NCBI GenBank assembly: GCA_002085465.1
Contig: NBML01000024.1
Location: forward strand, 1 to 16,392
Origin: Desulfobacteraceae bacterium 4572_89
Lineage (GTDB): Bacteria > Desulfobacterota > Desulfobacteria > Desulfobacterales > Desulfobacteraceae
Length of the DNA: 16,392 bases
Direction: 5' to 3'
Shown: positions 1 to 7,262 of the stretch, one piece after another
Layout: each line of letters starts with the position of its first letter
Position numbering within the stretch: the stretch's first letter is position 1
Notes under the pieces: model-generated
Told to the model about the DNA's origin: nothing
The model's input: the letters and a program-made list of their open reading frames with translations, nothing else
The model's database searches: none
Position numbers and translations under genes: made by a program

Positions 1-315
1 CAGATGATGAACGACTTTGATTATCTTCTGGCTGTGGGTGAACTCTTTACTCTGGTGGCTTACGGCCAGCTAATCATCGAGAGCGCGGCCATTGAGAAGG
101 TGGAGGATGCCGTACTGGACCAGATTTTTGATTTCATGGTCAGGGATTTTTCCGATTACAGCCTGGAGCTCTACGGCAAACCCAGCAGCACCGAGGCCCA
201 GCAGGCCGCCTGCATGAAGATGATCAAGCGTCCGAATGCCGATCTTGAGCGGTTTGAAACCGTATTGAACAACCATGTCTATTCCCTCATTGACGCCTAT
301 GAGATGAATGAGTAA
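1..315 (+). CDS. Acyl-CoA dehydrogenase-like protein, C-terminal part (partial)
   Basis: The reading frame is open from the first base of the window and ends at TAA 313-315, so only the last 104 codons are seen and the true start lies upstream. The fragment is helical and acidic. It has the look of the C-terminal helical region of acyl-CoA dehydrogenases: a segment GELFTLVAYGQLI near residues 12-24, then long amphipathic helices and a C-terminal DAYEMNE. If correct, the full enzyme would be a cytoplasmic FAD-dependent acyl-CoA dehydrogenase of beta-oxidation or aromatic-acid degradation, common in complete-oxidising sulfate reducers. The active-site region is outside the window, so the assignment rests on overall resemblance. 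It is followed by a diverged repeat (313-391) and a stem-loop (437-476). Confidence 0.5.
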   Translation, partial: QMMNDFDYLLAVGELFTLVAYGQLIIESAAIEKVEDAVLDQIFDFMVRDFSDYSLELYGKPSSTEAQQAACMKMIKRPNADLERFETVLNNHVYSLIDAYEMNE

Positions 316-391
316 CCCGGACAAGCCGGAACTGAACAGGATTGCCAATTTTCTTGCCGGAAAAGTACGACAACAAGAGATGGGAATCTGA
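313..391 (+). repeat. Diverged 79-bp repeat, copy 1 (partner at 10227-10305)
   Basis: This segment, beginning at the TAA of the upstream gene, aligns without gaps to 10227-10305 at 56 of 79 positions (about 71%). Shared blocks include GGACAAGCC and TCTTGCC. Both copies read open in the same phase and end at the same stop position; here a 27-codon frame starts at ATG 308 and ends at TGA 389-391. Mismatches are spread evenly over the three codon positions, so I see no sign that either copy is under coding selection. It may be the remnant of a duplicated gene end, possibly the last helix of a response-regulator receiver domain. Confidence 0.6.
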
Positions 392-408
392 TCAGACTTT
401 TACATGTA

Positions 409-426
409 ACCTAAAAATTTTTAGGT
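409..426. other. 18-bp perfect AT-rich palindrome
   Basis: ACCTAAAAATTTTTAGGT is a perfect palindrome, flanked on both sides by TGTAAC-like sequence (TGTAAC before, TGTAAC after). It lies between two convergent genes, just upstream of the GC-rich stem-loop. It could be part of a bidirectional terminator region or a protein binding site; the sequence alone does not decide. Confidence 0.4.
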
Positions 427-436
427 GTAACTATTG

Positions 437-476
437 AGCTGGGTGAGGCCGGGCAGTTGATCCGGCCTCACCAGCT
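437..476. terminator. GC-rich stem-loop between convergent genes
   Basis: A 16-nt arm (437-452, AGCTGGGTGAGGCCGG) pairs with 462-476 with a single one-base bulge, leaving a 9-nt loop. It lies between the end of the plus-strand gene at 315 and the end of the minus-strand gene at 549, the expected place for a shared terminator. There is no clear T-run on either side, so intrinsic termination is only probable. Confidence 0.5.
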
Positions 477-548
477 TCCAGAACTCTGCATAGGGGAATC
501 ATCGCATACGGTTTCTGTAACTGGTAAAGACTTTACGGTTGTACCTGA

Positions 549-890
549 TCATGTCTTTATCTGTTTTTGGCTTTCAAGCAACTCAATTTTTTGTTTTTCT
601 AAAGATGAAAGTTTTCTTTTAAGGCTGTTTATTTCTCTGTTAATTTTCTTCAACTTAAACTTGACCTCTTGTTCTTTTACTCCTTCATTCCCATGTAATT
701 CTTTGGCTAAGGCCTCAACTTCTTTTCTGAGTACTCTAAAATACGGGTTACCATGAGCATAGTTCTGACGGTATTGTAATTTTCCCGCTTCCATTGCATC
801 AATTATTTCATCTTCTGACAGGCCAAATTCTTTACACGCATTTTTGTGACTGAACGTCCCACCTTGTTTGGTCCACTGAGAGTCTGACAT
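549..890 (-). CDS. Small conserved-looking hypothetical protein with C-terminal coiled coil
   Basis: This is a 113-residue protein starting at ATG 890, with a GGGA ribosome binding site about 8 nt upstream. The N-terminal half (1-68) is a compact motif-rich region: WTKQGGTFSHKNACKEFGL, then EDEIIDAMEAGKLQYR, then YAHGNPYFRVLRKEVEALA. It reads like a helix-turn-helix or MerR-like reading head. From about residue 72 to the end it is a Lys/Glu-rich heptad coiled coil. The product is probably cytoplasmic and may bind nucleic acid or dimerise through the coil. I do not recognise a named family with certainty. It stands alone between the convergent terminator and the transporter block, and its AT-rich composition differs from the neighbouring transporter genes. 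Confidence 0.75.
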   Translation of the reverse strand: MSDSQWTKQGGTFSHKNACKEFGLSEDEIIDAMEAGKLQYRQNYAHGNPYFRVLRKEVEALAKELHGNEGVKEQEVKFKLKKINREINSLKRKLSSLEKQKIELLESQKQIKT

Positions 891-1000
891 TTTTAGTTCC
901 CAATTTTAGTTGAGCATAACTATTAAAATTTGCGGGTTATTCACCGGCATTGCACTTGTTGCAAATCATGGTATTATTCTTTCTATTCCAGCAGGGCATG

Positions 1001-1016
1001 GAGCCGTTTCCGGCTC
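1001..1016 (-). terminator. Possible stem-loop at the end of the transporter block
   Basis: GAGCCG/CGGCTC form a 6-bp stem with a 4-nt loop, 32 nt beyond the stop codon of the last permease gene (minus strand). There is no following U-run, so this may be only a weak or factor-dependent end signal. Confidence 0.25.
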
Positions 1017-1047
1017 GCCACCAGATCCCCGGTCTCCTGGAAAATCT

Positions 1048-1728
1048 CTATCGTGGTTCTGTATCAAAGGCCAGGCCGGGCACTGCCAGTCTCTTTTGCA
1101 CAAAATGAAGGACTATCCCCATGATTCCCACCAGGATCATGTAGATCAGGGCCACCAGGATATAGGTCTGAATGGGAGTGAAGTTCTGACTGGACAGGAT
1201 TTTGGCCCGACCCATTAGATCTGGTACTGCAATGAGAAAGATAACAGCCGTATATTTGATCATGGCAATGAACTCGTTGGACCAGGCCGGGAGGACCAGG
1301 CGAAGGGCCTGGGGCAGGACAATATACCGGATCCCGGCAAAGCGGGACATGCCGATTGCCCGGGCCGCCTGCATCTGGCCGGCAGAAACGGCCTGGACAG
1401 CTCCCCTGAAGTATTCGCACTGATAGGCTCCGGAGTTGCAGCCCAGGGTAAGAAATGCCGCACCCATGCGGGAAAAGGAGATTCCAATTTCAGGCAGGCC
1501 GTAATAGACCACAAAAAGCTGAACCAGCAGAGGTGTGCCCCGGAAAATCGTGAGATAGGCTGTGCAGAACGGCTGAAACACTTTTCCCCCGTAAACCCGG
1601 ACCAGGGCCATGGGAAGTCCAATCAGGAGCCCGATGAGGAGCGCCCCCAGGGTCACCTCCATGGTCACCACTGTACCCTGGAGCATTTCCGGCAGGGCCA
1701 TGGCTGCATATTCAATAAATTCATTCAT
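1048..1728 (-). CDS. Polar amino-acid ABC transporter permease (HisM/GlnP family), cassette 1
   Basis: This 226-residue inner-membrane protein is of the usual length for the family. It begins with the MNEFIEYAAMALPEMLQGT-type amphipathic N-terminus and has about five hydrophobic segments. The family hallmarks FRGTPLLVQL (about 63-72) and the cytoplasmic EAA loop (QAARAIGM, then VLPQALR) are present; the EAA loop docks onto the ATPase. It probably forms a heterodimeric channel with the permease at 2509-3159. The start ATG 1728 lies 6 nt beyond the ATPase stop, with a GGAAGGG-like ribosome binding site overlapping the end of the ATPase gene, so the two are translationally close. It is the last gene of the cassette. 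Confidence 0.93.
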   Translation of the reverse strand: MNEFIEYAAMALPEMLQGTVVTMEVTLGALLIGLLIGLPMALVRVYGGKVFQPFCTAYLTIFRGTPLLVQLFVVYYGLPEIGISFSRMGAAFLTLGCNSGAYQCEYFRGAVQAVSAGQMQAARAIGMSRFAGIRYIVLPQALRLVLPAWSNEFIAMIKYTAVIFLIAVPDLMGRAKILSSQNFTPIQTYILVALIYMILVGIMGIVLHFVQKRLAVPGLAFDTEPR

Positions 1729-1734
1729 GGCAGG

Positions 1735-2481
1735 TTACCCTTCCATCCGGTTGATAACGGACAAAAACGCCCGGGTCCGGTCGGATTCCGGCCGGGTGAA
1801 GATCTGTTCCGGCGTGCCCTGTTCCTCAATATATCCGTTTTCCATGAAAATCACCCTGTCGGCTACCTCCCTGGCAAAGCCCATTTCATGGGAGACAATG
1901 ACCATGGTCATGCCGTCGGCTGCCAGCTGCTTCATCACGGCCAGTACTTCTCCGGTGAGTTCCGGGTCCAGGGCTGATGTGGGTTCATCAAAGAGCATGA
2001 CCTTGGGATTCATTCCCAGGGCTCTGGCAATGCCCACCCGCTGTTTCTGGCCTCCGGAAAGCTGGGCAGGATACTTGTCAGCATGGTCTGTCAGGCCCAC
2101 CCTGTCCAGTTCTGCCATGGCTTTTTCCCGGGCCCGGGCAGCCGGTATTTTCAAAACCTTGACCATACCCACTGTAACATTATTGATCACGTTTAAATGG
2201 TTGAACAGGTTGAATTCCTGGAAAACCATGCCCATCTGCCTTCGGACAAGGTCCTCGTTGACTCCGGGAGCCAGGATCTCGGTGTCTTCCAGAAAAATTT
2301 TTCCTGAGGTGGGGCGATGGAGCAGGTTCAAACATTGGAGCATGGTGCTTTTTCCGGTCCCGCTGGAACCGATGACCACGATGACCTCGGAAGGGGCAAC
2401 CTCAAAGCTCACCCCCTTGATCACCTGAACATCTCCAAATGATTTGCATAAATCTTCAACGCGAAGCAGGGCGTTTGTCAT
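1735..2481 (-). CDS. Polar amino-acid ABC transporter ATP-binding protein (GlnQ/HisP family), cassette 1
   Basis: This 248-residue cytoplasmic ATPase powers import. Visible motifs are Walker [10 protein letters not shown] (38-46), Q-loop Gln88, ABC signature LSGGQ (141-145), Walker B VMLFDE with catalytic Glu166, D-loop SALD, and switch His198. All key residues are present, so it should be active. Length and sequence style fit the polar amino-acid uptake subfamily. ATG 2481 is preceded by AAGGA at good spacing. It sits between its two permease genes (27 nt after one, 6 nt before the other), which matches a single transcription unit. Confidence 0.96.
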   Translation of the reverse strand: MTNALLRVEDLCKSFGDVQVIKGVSFEVAPSEVIVVIGSSGTGKSTMLQCLNLLHRPTSGKIFLEDTEILAPGVNEDLVRRQMGMVFQEFNLFNHLNVINNVTVGMVKVLKIPAARAREKAMAELDRVGLTDHADKYPAQLSGGQKQRVGIARALGMNPKVMLFDEPTSALDPELTGEVLAVMKQLAADGMTMVIVSHEMGFAREVADRVIFMENGYIEEQGTPEQIFTRPESDRTRAFLSVINRMEG

Positions 2482-2508
2482 AACTTGATCCTTAAAAAAG
2501 TGATATCC

Positions 2509-3159
2509 TTAAAACTGAATGGCAAATTTCTTTTCCACCGCCTCCAGCGCCTTGCTCAGGGTCAGGGTCATGACCATGTAGAAAAAGGCGGCACACCCGA
2601 ATGCCAGCAGAGGGTTATAGGTGGATGCACTGGCATACTGGGCCCGGCGGAGCAGTTCCGGCACCCCGATGACAAAAACCAGGGATGAATCCTTGAGTAC
2701 CAGGGTGATCTCATTGATCAGGGAGGGGATGGCCACCCTGACGGCCTGGGGCAGAATAATACAGCGAATTGCCTGGAGCCTTCCCATGCCGATACCCCGG
2801 GCTGCCCGCATCTGACCCGGGGGGATGGACAGAATAGCGCCCCTGAAAATTTCCGTCTGATAGGCTCCAGACGCAAAGCCCAGGGCAAATGCCCCGGACA
2901 TGAAAGGGGTGAGATCAATGAATTCGGAAATTACGAAAAACAGGATAAATATGATGACAATAACAGGAATGGCCCGGATCAAGATGGAGTATCCCAGGGC
3001 AATATTCCGGGAAACCGGGCCGCCATATACCCGCATTACGGCCATGGCGGCTCCGACTACACAGCCGATACCAAGGGCTATGGCGGTTACCGAGACGGTC
3101 ACCCCCAGTCCCGGAATCAAAAATTTCATCATATTGGTTATACTGGTAAACGCTTCCAT
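2509..3159 (-). CDS. Polar amino-acid ABC transporter permease (HisQ/HisM family), cassette 1
   Basis: This is a 216-residue inner-membrane permease with several hydrophobic helices. The EAA loop is seen as RAARGIGM followed by IILPQAVR. ATG 3159 is preferred over the more upstream in-frame start at 3243. It has AAGGA 7 nt upstream and gives the usual N-terminus (MEAFTSITNMMKFLIPGLGVT), while the extra 28 residues are not like a permease. The gene is followed closely by its ATPase and second permease. The binding-protein gene upstream is 486 nt away, and that spacer contains two large inverted repeats, so the permeases may be expressed less than the binding protein. Confidence 0.92.
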   Translation of the reverse strand: MEAFTSITNMMKFLIPGLGVTVSVTAIALGIGCVVGAAMAVMRVYGGPVSRNIALGYSILIRAIPVIVIIFILFFVISEFIDLTPFMSGAFALGFASGAYQTEIFRGAILSIPPGQMRAARGIGMGRLQAIRCIILPQAVRVAIPSLINEITLVLKDSSLVFVIGVPELLRRAQYASASTYNPLLAFGCAAFFYMVMTLTLSKALEAVEKKFAIQF

Positions 3160-3280
3160 AAAACAGTCCTTACACGGTAAAAATCGGACAACGGACAGGG
3201 GCGGGTCCAGGTTTTGCCGGAAGGGAACCCCGGGATCCGGCATTTACAGTCATATACAAATGGCAACTATTCAGCCTTAT

Positions 3281-3335
3281 GAAATCTGCCGGACCTGCCA
3301 TGAAAATAAAAATACTTCATGGTAGGTCAGATTTC
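3281..3335 (-). repeat. Stem-loop in the spacer between binding protein and permease genes
   Basis: Arms GAAATCTG...ACCTGCCATGAA (3281-3304) and TTCATGGTAGGTCAGATTTC (3316-3335) pair over about 19 bp, with one mismatch and a 4-nt bulge, around an AT-rich 11-nt loop. In the minus-strand transcript it would fold downstream of the binding-protein gene. There is no U-run, so it may stabilise or process the message rather than terminate it. Confidence 0.5.
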
Positions 3336-3350
3336 CACCTAAAAATTCCA

Positions 3351-3488
3351 GTAAGCGTTCACAGGGTACTGCACCTGCTGCGTTGGCGGGCATTTGAAGT
3401 ACATGAGTACCTCTGCATGCCCGCCGCCTTGCATCTGCAGCACCCTGTAAACGCTTACAATTCGGCAAATTGACTGTGAACGGTTACA
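3351..3488. repeat. REP-like long imperfect palindrome
   Basis: The left arm 3351-3393 and right arm 3417-3458 are imperfect reverse complements over about 42 nt. They share GTAAGCGTT, ACAGGGT, CTGCA and GGCGGGCAT blocks. The 23-nt loop holds a second small hairpin (GTAC-ATGA-GTAC). The outer ends are TGTRAACGCTTAC-type words, and a third copy, TGTGAACGGTTACA, follows at 3475-3488. The structure lies wholly between genes, as expected of a repetitive extragenic palindrome or a very small non-autonomous element. The remaining part of the spacer (3489-3645) shows no gene. Confidence 0.65.
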
Positions 3489-3645
3489 AATTCCAAGCGT
3501 CATTTGGCCGGATATGTAAGGTGCCAGACATGCAACTGCAAGCGTCTACCGCAAATGCAATTTTTAGGTTCCATGTTGGATGTGCTGAACAGTTGCCACA
3601 GATATGTTCGTTTCAATAATCCGGATTGGATACGAATAGCCCCTG

Positions 3646-4395
3646 CTATAGCAGGTCGTACTTATCTATCAGTTTTTTCATTGTGCCGTCGGCTTGGAGC
3701 TCCTCAATGGCCTTGTTAATGACCTTGAGCAGTTCTGTATTGCCCTTGGTTACTGCCAGGCTCTGTCCGGCTACAATGGCCTCATCGCTGATCAGGGCGA
3801 TTTCAAGGTCGTTTTTTTCGGCCAGGGCTTTAGCCGGATCAGACTGAATGTGGAGCACGTCTATACGGCCGGCTTTCAGGTCCATAGCAGCATTGTCCAC
3901 CCGCTCGTATGAAAAATAATTTTTTTTGGGCAGCTTGCCAGTTTTGATCAGATTATCCTGAATCCATTTTTCCTGGATAGTACCGGTCTGCCCCCCCACC
4001 TTGTAAGGGGCTGAATCATAAACTGTCTTCAGCGTGATATTAGATCCCTTTTTGATCAGCAAAGCATCGGCAACAGTGTGGTAAACTACTGAAAAATCAA
4101 CCCTTTTGGCTCGCTCCTCAGTAGCCTGCATGGCGGCGATAACCACGTCGATCTTTTTTTTCTGAAGCCCGGCAATGAGGGTGTCAAATCCCATGTCAAC
4201 GATTTTAATTTTTTTGTCCATTTTTTCGCCTATGGCCCGGACCAGGTCCACGTCAAATCCCACAAAATTTCCCGAAGCATCAGTGAATTCATAGGGAGGG
4301 TAGTCGGCAGAGGTGCCCACAACAATGGTTTCGGCCAGTGCCGGTCCGCTGAAACAGAGTCCCAGCATCAATACTGTCATCATCAGTTTTTTCAT
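3646..4395 (-). CDS. Periplasmic polar amino-acid binding protein, cassette 1
   Basis: This is a 249-residue family-3 solute-binding protein. It has a clear Sec signal peptide ending ALA at residue 21, and the mature protein starts ETIVVGTSADYPPYEF. Motifs of the family are GFDVDLVRAIGEKM, IDVVIAAMQATEERAKRVDFS (holding the Arg that normally binds the ligand carboxylate), and GGQTGTIQ. The segment that in GlnH/HisJ carries the Asp for the ligand amino group reads RIDVLHIQSDPAK here, so the usual Asp position is shifted or replaced and the ligand cannot be named. ATG 4395 has a strong AAGGAG site. It supplies substrate to the permeases at 1048-3159. A short palindrome, CCTGCTATAGCAGG (3642-3655), overlaps the stop codon. 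Confidence 0.93.
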   Translation of the reverse strand: MKKLMMTVLMLGLCFSGPALAETIVVGTSADYPPYEFTDASGNFVGFDVDLVRAIGEKMDKKIKIVDMGFDTLIAGLQKKKIDVVIAAMQATEERAKRVDFSVVYHTVADALLIKKGSNITLKTVYDSAPYKVGGQTGTIQEKWIQDNLIKTGKLPKKNYFSYERVDNAAMDLKAGRIDVLHIQSDPAKALAEKNDLEIALISDEAIVAGQSLAVTKGNTELLKVINKAIEELQADGTMKKLIDKYDLL

Positions 4396-4481
4396 TTTTT
4401 TCTCCTTTATGGTTTTTTTTATAGAACAGCCATGAGTCGAGGCCTCACAACAAGGGATGAAAATGTTGATTAATAGATCCT

Positions 4482-4544
4482 TTCAGCATTCATCATTCAT
4501 CATTCATCATTCAGCATTCAGCATTCAGCATTCAGCATTCAGCA
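4482..4544. repeat. Heptanucleotide microsatellite, nine units
   Basis: Nine uninterrupted 7-bp units occur: TTCAGCA, three TTCATCA, then five TTCAGCA. On the minus strand it reads TGCTGAA/TGATGAA. Its last unit supplies the Cys codon and TGA stop of the aminotransferase gene. It lies in the 143-nt spacer before the cassette 1 binding-protein gene. Slipped-strand changes would alter spacer length but not the aminotransferase product. Confidence 0.95.
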
Positions 4545-5690
4545 TGTGATTAATATCTTGTCGAACTCCTTTAGAAAATTGATATTGTCTTCCCGGGCTC
4601 CCAATGACATCCTGAAATATTCCGGAACTCCAAAGGCTGTTCCCGGCCGGACAATAAATCCTTTTGGCAAAAGCTGCTTGAACATGTCCACACCGTTTTT
4701 ATTCATTTTTTCCGGCATTTTGACAAAAAGAAAATTAGCCTGGGATTTTGGGACTTCAAATCCCCTTTGGGTCAGTTCCTTGTGCATGAACTCCCGTTCA
4801 TTAAGTATCAGCTCCACATGGTCCCTGGCAAATTCCTGTTCGTCCAGCATGTATTCGGCCGCCGCAAGGGCCGGCGTGCTCACGTTAAAGGGGAGTTTGA
4901 CGTTGTTGACCAGGGAGACGACAGCAGGATGGGCCACAATATATCCCACCCGGAACCCTGCCAGCCCATAGGCCTTGGAAAAGGTCCGAAGTCCGATTAC
5001 CCGGTGGTCTTTGGAAAGGTAATCCCCTGTATTGACGGCCTCTTTATCTGTGACGAATTCCGCATATGCCTCGTCCAGGACCACCATGATATCTTTGGGG
5101 AGATGGTTTAGAAACCGGTCCAGTTCGTCTCTGGTGAGGATGTCTCCGGTGGGGTTGGACGGGGAGCAGAGCCAGACCAGTTTGACTCGGTCATGGTGTT
5201 CACAGGCCTCAAGCACAGTATCCAGGTCAATTCGGAGCCCTTTCAGGGGCAGGCGGATCTCCTCTGCACCCATGAGCCTGGTGGCCGTGCTGTATGCATC
5301 AAAAATGGGTGTGGGGATGATGGCCCGGTCTCCCTGGTTCAGCAGGATCTGGGCAATGAGCCGGATACACTCCTCGGCTCCGTTTCCGAAAATCAGATTA
5401 TCCTCAGAGACATTGATATGACGGGCCGTCTTTTTTCTCAGACTCCTGCACAGAGCGTCGGGATAAGTGTTTCCACAGGCTGCAGCCCGGACCATGACTT
5501 CACCCAGACCCGGGGGAAGGGTCAAGGGACATTCGTTGGAGGCCATCTTGACCACCCTTTCAAGGCCGAACTCCTCCTTTACTTCAAATATGGGTTTCCC
5601 CGGGACATAGGGCAGCATATCGACTACATTTTCCCTGGCAAGGGCGTGAATGTGCCGGATGGGCTCTTCTATGTCATTTTTATTCTGCAT
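4539..5690 (-). CDS. hisC: HisC-like PLP-dependent aminotransferase (histidinol-phosphate or aromatic amino acid type)
   Basis: This 383-residue cytoplasmic fold-type I aminotransferase shows SNECP (51-55), GNGAEECIRLIAQ (102-114), PTPIFDAY (126-133), SPSNPTG (176-182), VLDEAYAEF (204-212), and RTFSKAYGLAGFRVGY with PLP-binding Lys239. The C-terminal IVRPGTAFG and RMSLG are also as in HisC. The family converts histidinol phosphate and 2-oxoglutarate to imidazole-acetol phosphate and glutamate; several members act on aromatic amino acids instead. ATG 5690 has an AGGAG site. The position between two amino-acid importers, away from other his genes, argues for a catabolic or salvage role as much as histidine synthesis. 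The stop codon lies inside a 7-bp tandem repeat. Confidence 0.9.
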   Translation of the reverse strand: MQNKNDIEEPIRHIHALARENVVDMLPYVPGKPIFEVKEEFGLERVVKMASNECPLTLPPGLGEVMVRAAACGNTYPDALCRSLRKKTARHINVSEDNLIFGNGAEECIRLIAQILLNQGDRAIIPTPIFDAYSTATRLMGAEEIRLPLKGLRIDLDTVLEACEHHDRVKLVWLCSPSNPTGDILTRDELDRFLNHLPKDIMVVLDEAYAEFVTDKEAVNTGDYLSKDHRVIGLRTFSKAYGLAGFRVGYIVAHPAVVSLVNNVKLPFNVSTPALAAAEYMLDEQEFARDHVELILNEREFMHKELTQRGFEVPKSQANFLFVKMPEKMNKNGVDMFKQLLPKGFIVRPGTAFGVPEYFRMSLGAREDNINFLKEFDKILITC

Positions 5691-5798
5691 GGCACTCCTG
5701 ATAGGGTCAAACTCTATTTTATAAAAATTTAAAGGTGTATATATCTCTTCAGATGTCGAAAATAAGCAAGGGTTTAAAATTGGAATTCACGAAAGCTG

Positions 5799-6500
5799 TC
5801 AAGAAGTCAACAGGTTCGGATTCAGATGAGCCGTGATCCTTTTTTCAATCCGCTTGAACAGGAAGATGACTCCGTAGACCAGGATCAGGTAGATGCCTGC
5901 GGCGGTGAGAAAAAGCTCGTAAAAAGCAAAGGAGCGTGCCGACACAACCCGTGCCACCCCGGTGATATCCATGAGAGTGATGATGGAGACAAGGGATGAG
6001 GCCTGGAGCAGGAAGACCACTTCATTGGTATAGGCCGGCCATGCGATGCGCAGGGCCGCCGGCATGATGATCCGCCGGTAGAGCAGTGGGCCTGACATAC
6101 CGCAGGCCCGTGCCGCCTCGATTTCACCCACGGGAACGCCTTGGATGCCCCCTCTAAAGATCTCGGCACTGTAGGCAGCTGTATTGAGGGTCAGGGACAA
6201 CACGGCACAGAAGTAGGCCTCTCTGAAAAACTGCCACAGCCCCACATGGGTCAGAAAGGACTGAAACTGCCCGCTTCCATAGTAGATGAGAAAAATCTGA
6301 ACCAGGAGGGGGGTACCCCTGAAATAGAAGTTGAAGCAGTAGACCGGAGTTGTGATAAAGGGGTTCTTTGACACCCGCATGATGGCCAGGGGCACTGCCA
6401 GGATAAAACCCAGGATGACGCTCAAGACGGTGATCTCAAGGGTTACGATGGTGCCGCTGAAAAACTTCGGCAGACTTTCGATAATTATAGCGGTTTCCAT
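5799..6500 (-). CDS. Polar amino-acid ABC transporter permease (HisM-like), cassette 2
   Basis: This is a 233-residue inner-membrane permease. It starts METAIIIESLPKFFSGTIVT at ATG 6500, with GAGGAGAG just upstream and only 2 nt after the preceding permease stop; a longer in-frame start at 6749 would overlap that gene. Hallmarks are YFRGTPLLVQIFLIYYG, SAEIFRGGIQGVP, and the EAA loop EIEAARACGM with IIMPAALR. The usual five hydrophobic spans are present. It pairs with the permease at 6503-7195 in one complex. It is followed after 108 nt by the aminotransferase gene in the same orientation. Confidence 0.94.
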   Translation of the reverse strand: METAIIIESLPKFFSGTIVTLEITVLSVILGFILAVPLAIMRVSKNPFITTPVYCFNFYFRGTPLLVQIFLIYYGSGQFQSFLTHVGLWQFFREAYFCAVLSLTLNTAAYSAEIFRGGIQGVPVGEIEAARACGMSGPLLYRRIIMPAALRIAWPAYTNEVVFLLQASSLVSIITLMDITGVARVVSARSFAFYELFLTAAGIYLILVYGVIFLFKRIEKRITAHLNPNLLTS

Positions 6501-6502
6501 GG

Positions 6503-7195
6503 TTAATGCTCTCTCCTCACGCCTCGGTTGGCCTTCTTTTCCGCCCACTGCTGAAATAATATGGAGAGGATGGTGATGGCAAGGTATAAAAGAGAGGCCG
6601 CAAAGTAGCAGGTAAATGGTTTGTGAATGTTTCTTGCTGCAAGGTCTGTGTTCCGCATCAGTTCCGGGAGCTGGATGACCGATACCAGTGCCGTTGCCTT
6701 GATCAGGACCATCCAGACATTGCCCAGCCCAGGGATGGCAAACCGCCACATCTGGGGCAGAAGGATTCTCCTGAAGGCCAGAACCGGCCCCATGCCGCAG
6801 GCCCGTGCCGCCTCGATTTGCCCTTTGTCAACCGCCATAAAGGCCCCCCTGAACACTTCAGTGGCAAAGGCACCGTAAATGAATCCAATTGTGAGGATGC
6901 CGGCAGTCATGGGTTTGATTTCGATATAGATCTCTTTCCCAAAAGCTGCGGCAAAGTCCTGGAGCAAGGTGGGTGCACCGTAATAGACGAGCAGAATCAG
7001 TACAAGTTCCGGAACGCCCCTGATAACAGTTGTGTAGACCTCGGCTATCATACCGGGAACCTTGAACCTGGAAAGTTTGCACAACGCTGCCGCAAGCCCG
7101 AGCAGAACCGCAATAACCATGGCTCCGGCTCCGACAACAATAGTAAGTTTGGCTCCCTTGAGGAGAAGCGGGCCATATCCTTGAAGATTAAGCAC
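6503..7195 (-). CDS. Polar amino-acid ABC transporter permease (HisQ/ArtQ-like), cassette 2
   Basis: This 230-residue inner-membrane permease starts at GTG 7195 (MLNLQGYGPLLLKGAKLTIV), with AGGAA about 9 nt upstream. HisQ-type features are VIRGVPELVLILLVYYGAP, YGAFATEVFRGAFMAV, and the EAA loop QIEAARACGM followed by ILLPQMWRFAIPGLGN. It should form the heterodimeric channel with the next permease, 2 nt downstream. A strong stem-loop with an A/U-run lies between it and the binding-protein gene, so read-through probably sets a lower level than that of the binding protein. Confidence 0.94.
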   Translation of the reverse strand: MLNLQGYGPLLLKGAKLTIVVGAGAMVIAVLLGLAAALCKLSRFKVPGMIAEVYTTVIRGVPELVLILLVYYGAPTLLQDFAAAFGKEIYIEIKPMTAGILTIGFIYGAFATEVFRGAFMAVDKGQIEAARACGMGPVLAFRRILLPQMWRFAIPGLGNVWMVLIKATALVSVIQLPELMRNTDLAARNIHKPFTCYFAASLLYLAITILSILFQQWAEKKANRGVRREH

Positions 7196-7209
7196 AGTGT
7201 GGATTCCTG

Positions 7210-7246
7210 AAAAAAAAACAGGAAACCCGGAAATCCAGGCTTCCTG
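7210..7246 (-). terminator. Attenuator-type terminator after the cassette 2 binding-protein gene
   Basis: ACAGGAA (7217-7223) and TTCCTGT (7240-7246) form a perfect 7-bp stem, extended by CCCGG/CCAGG with one mismatch. In the minus-strand transcript the hairpin is followed by eight U's (7217-7210), a classic intrinsic terminator. It sits 17 nt after the binding-protein stop and before the permease genes of the same cassette, as expected for differential expression. On the plus strand it is also followed by several T's, so it could work both ways. Confidence 0.8.
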
Positions 7247-7262
7247 TTTTTATGGTTATCTA

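Noticed and set aside
457..756. Plus-strand open frame
   Set aside because: It is antisense to the better supported 113-codon gene, without a ribosome binding site.
1610..2428. Long plus-strand open frame
   Set aside because: It is antisense to the ATPase with its conserved motifs; low-complexity Ser/Thr-rich translation typical of a shadow frame.
3160..3243. 28-codon N-terminal extension of the cassette 1 permease
   Set aside because: It is not permease-like, while ATG 3159 has a good AAGGA site and gives the usual family N-terminus.
4482..4544. CRISPR-like or minisatellite array
   Set aside because: The units are only 7 bp without spacers; this is a microsatellite.
6501..6749. 83-codon N-terminal extension of the cassette 2 permease
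   Set aside because: It overlaps the preceding permease gene in another frame; ATG 6500 has a strong ribosome site and follows the stop by 2 nt.
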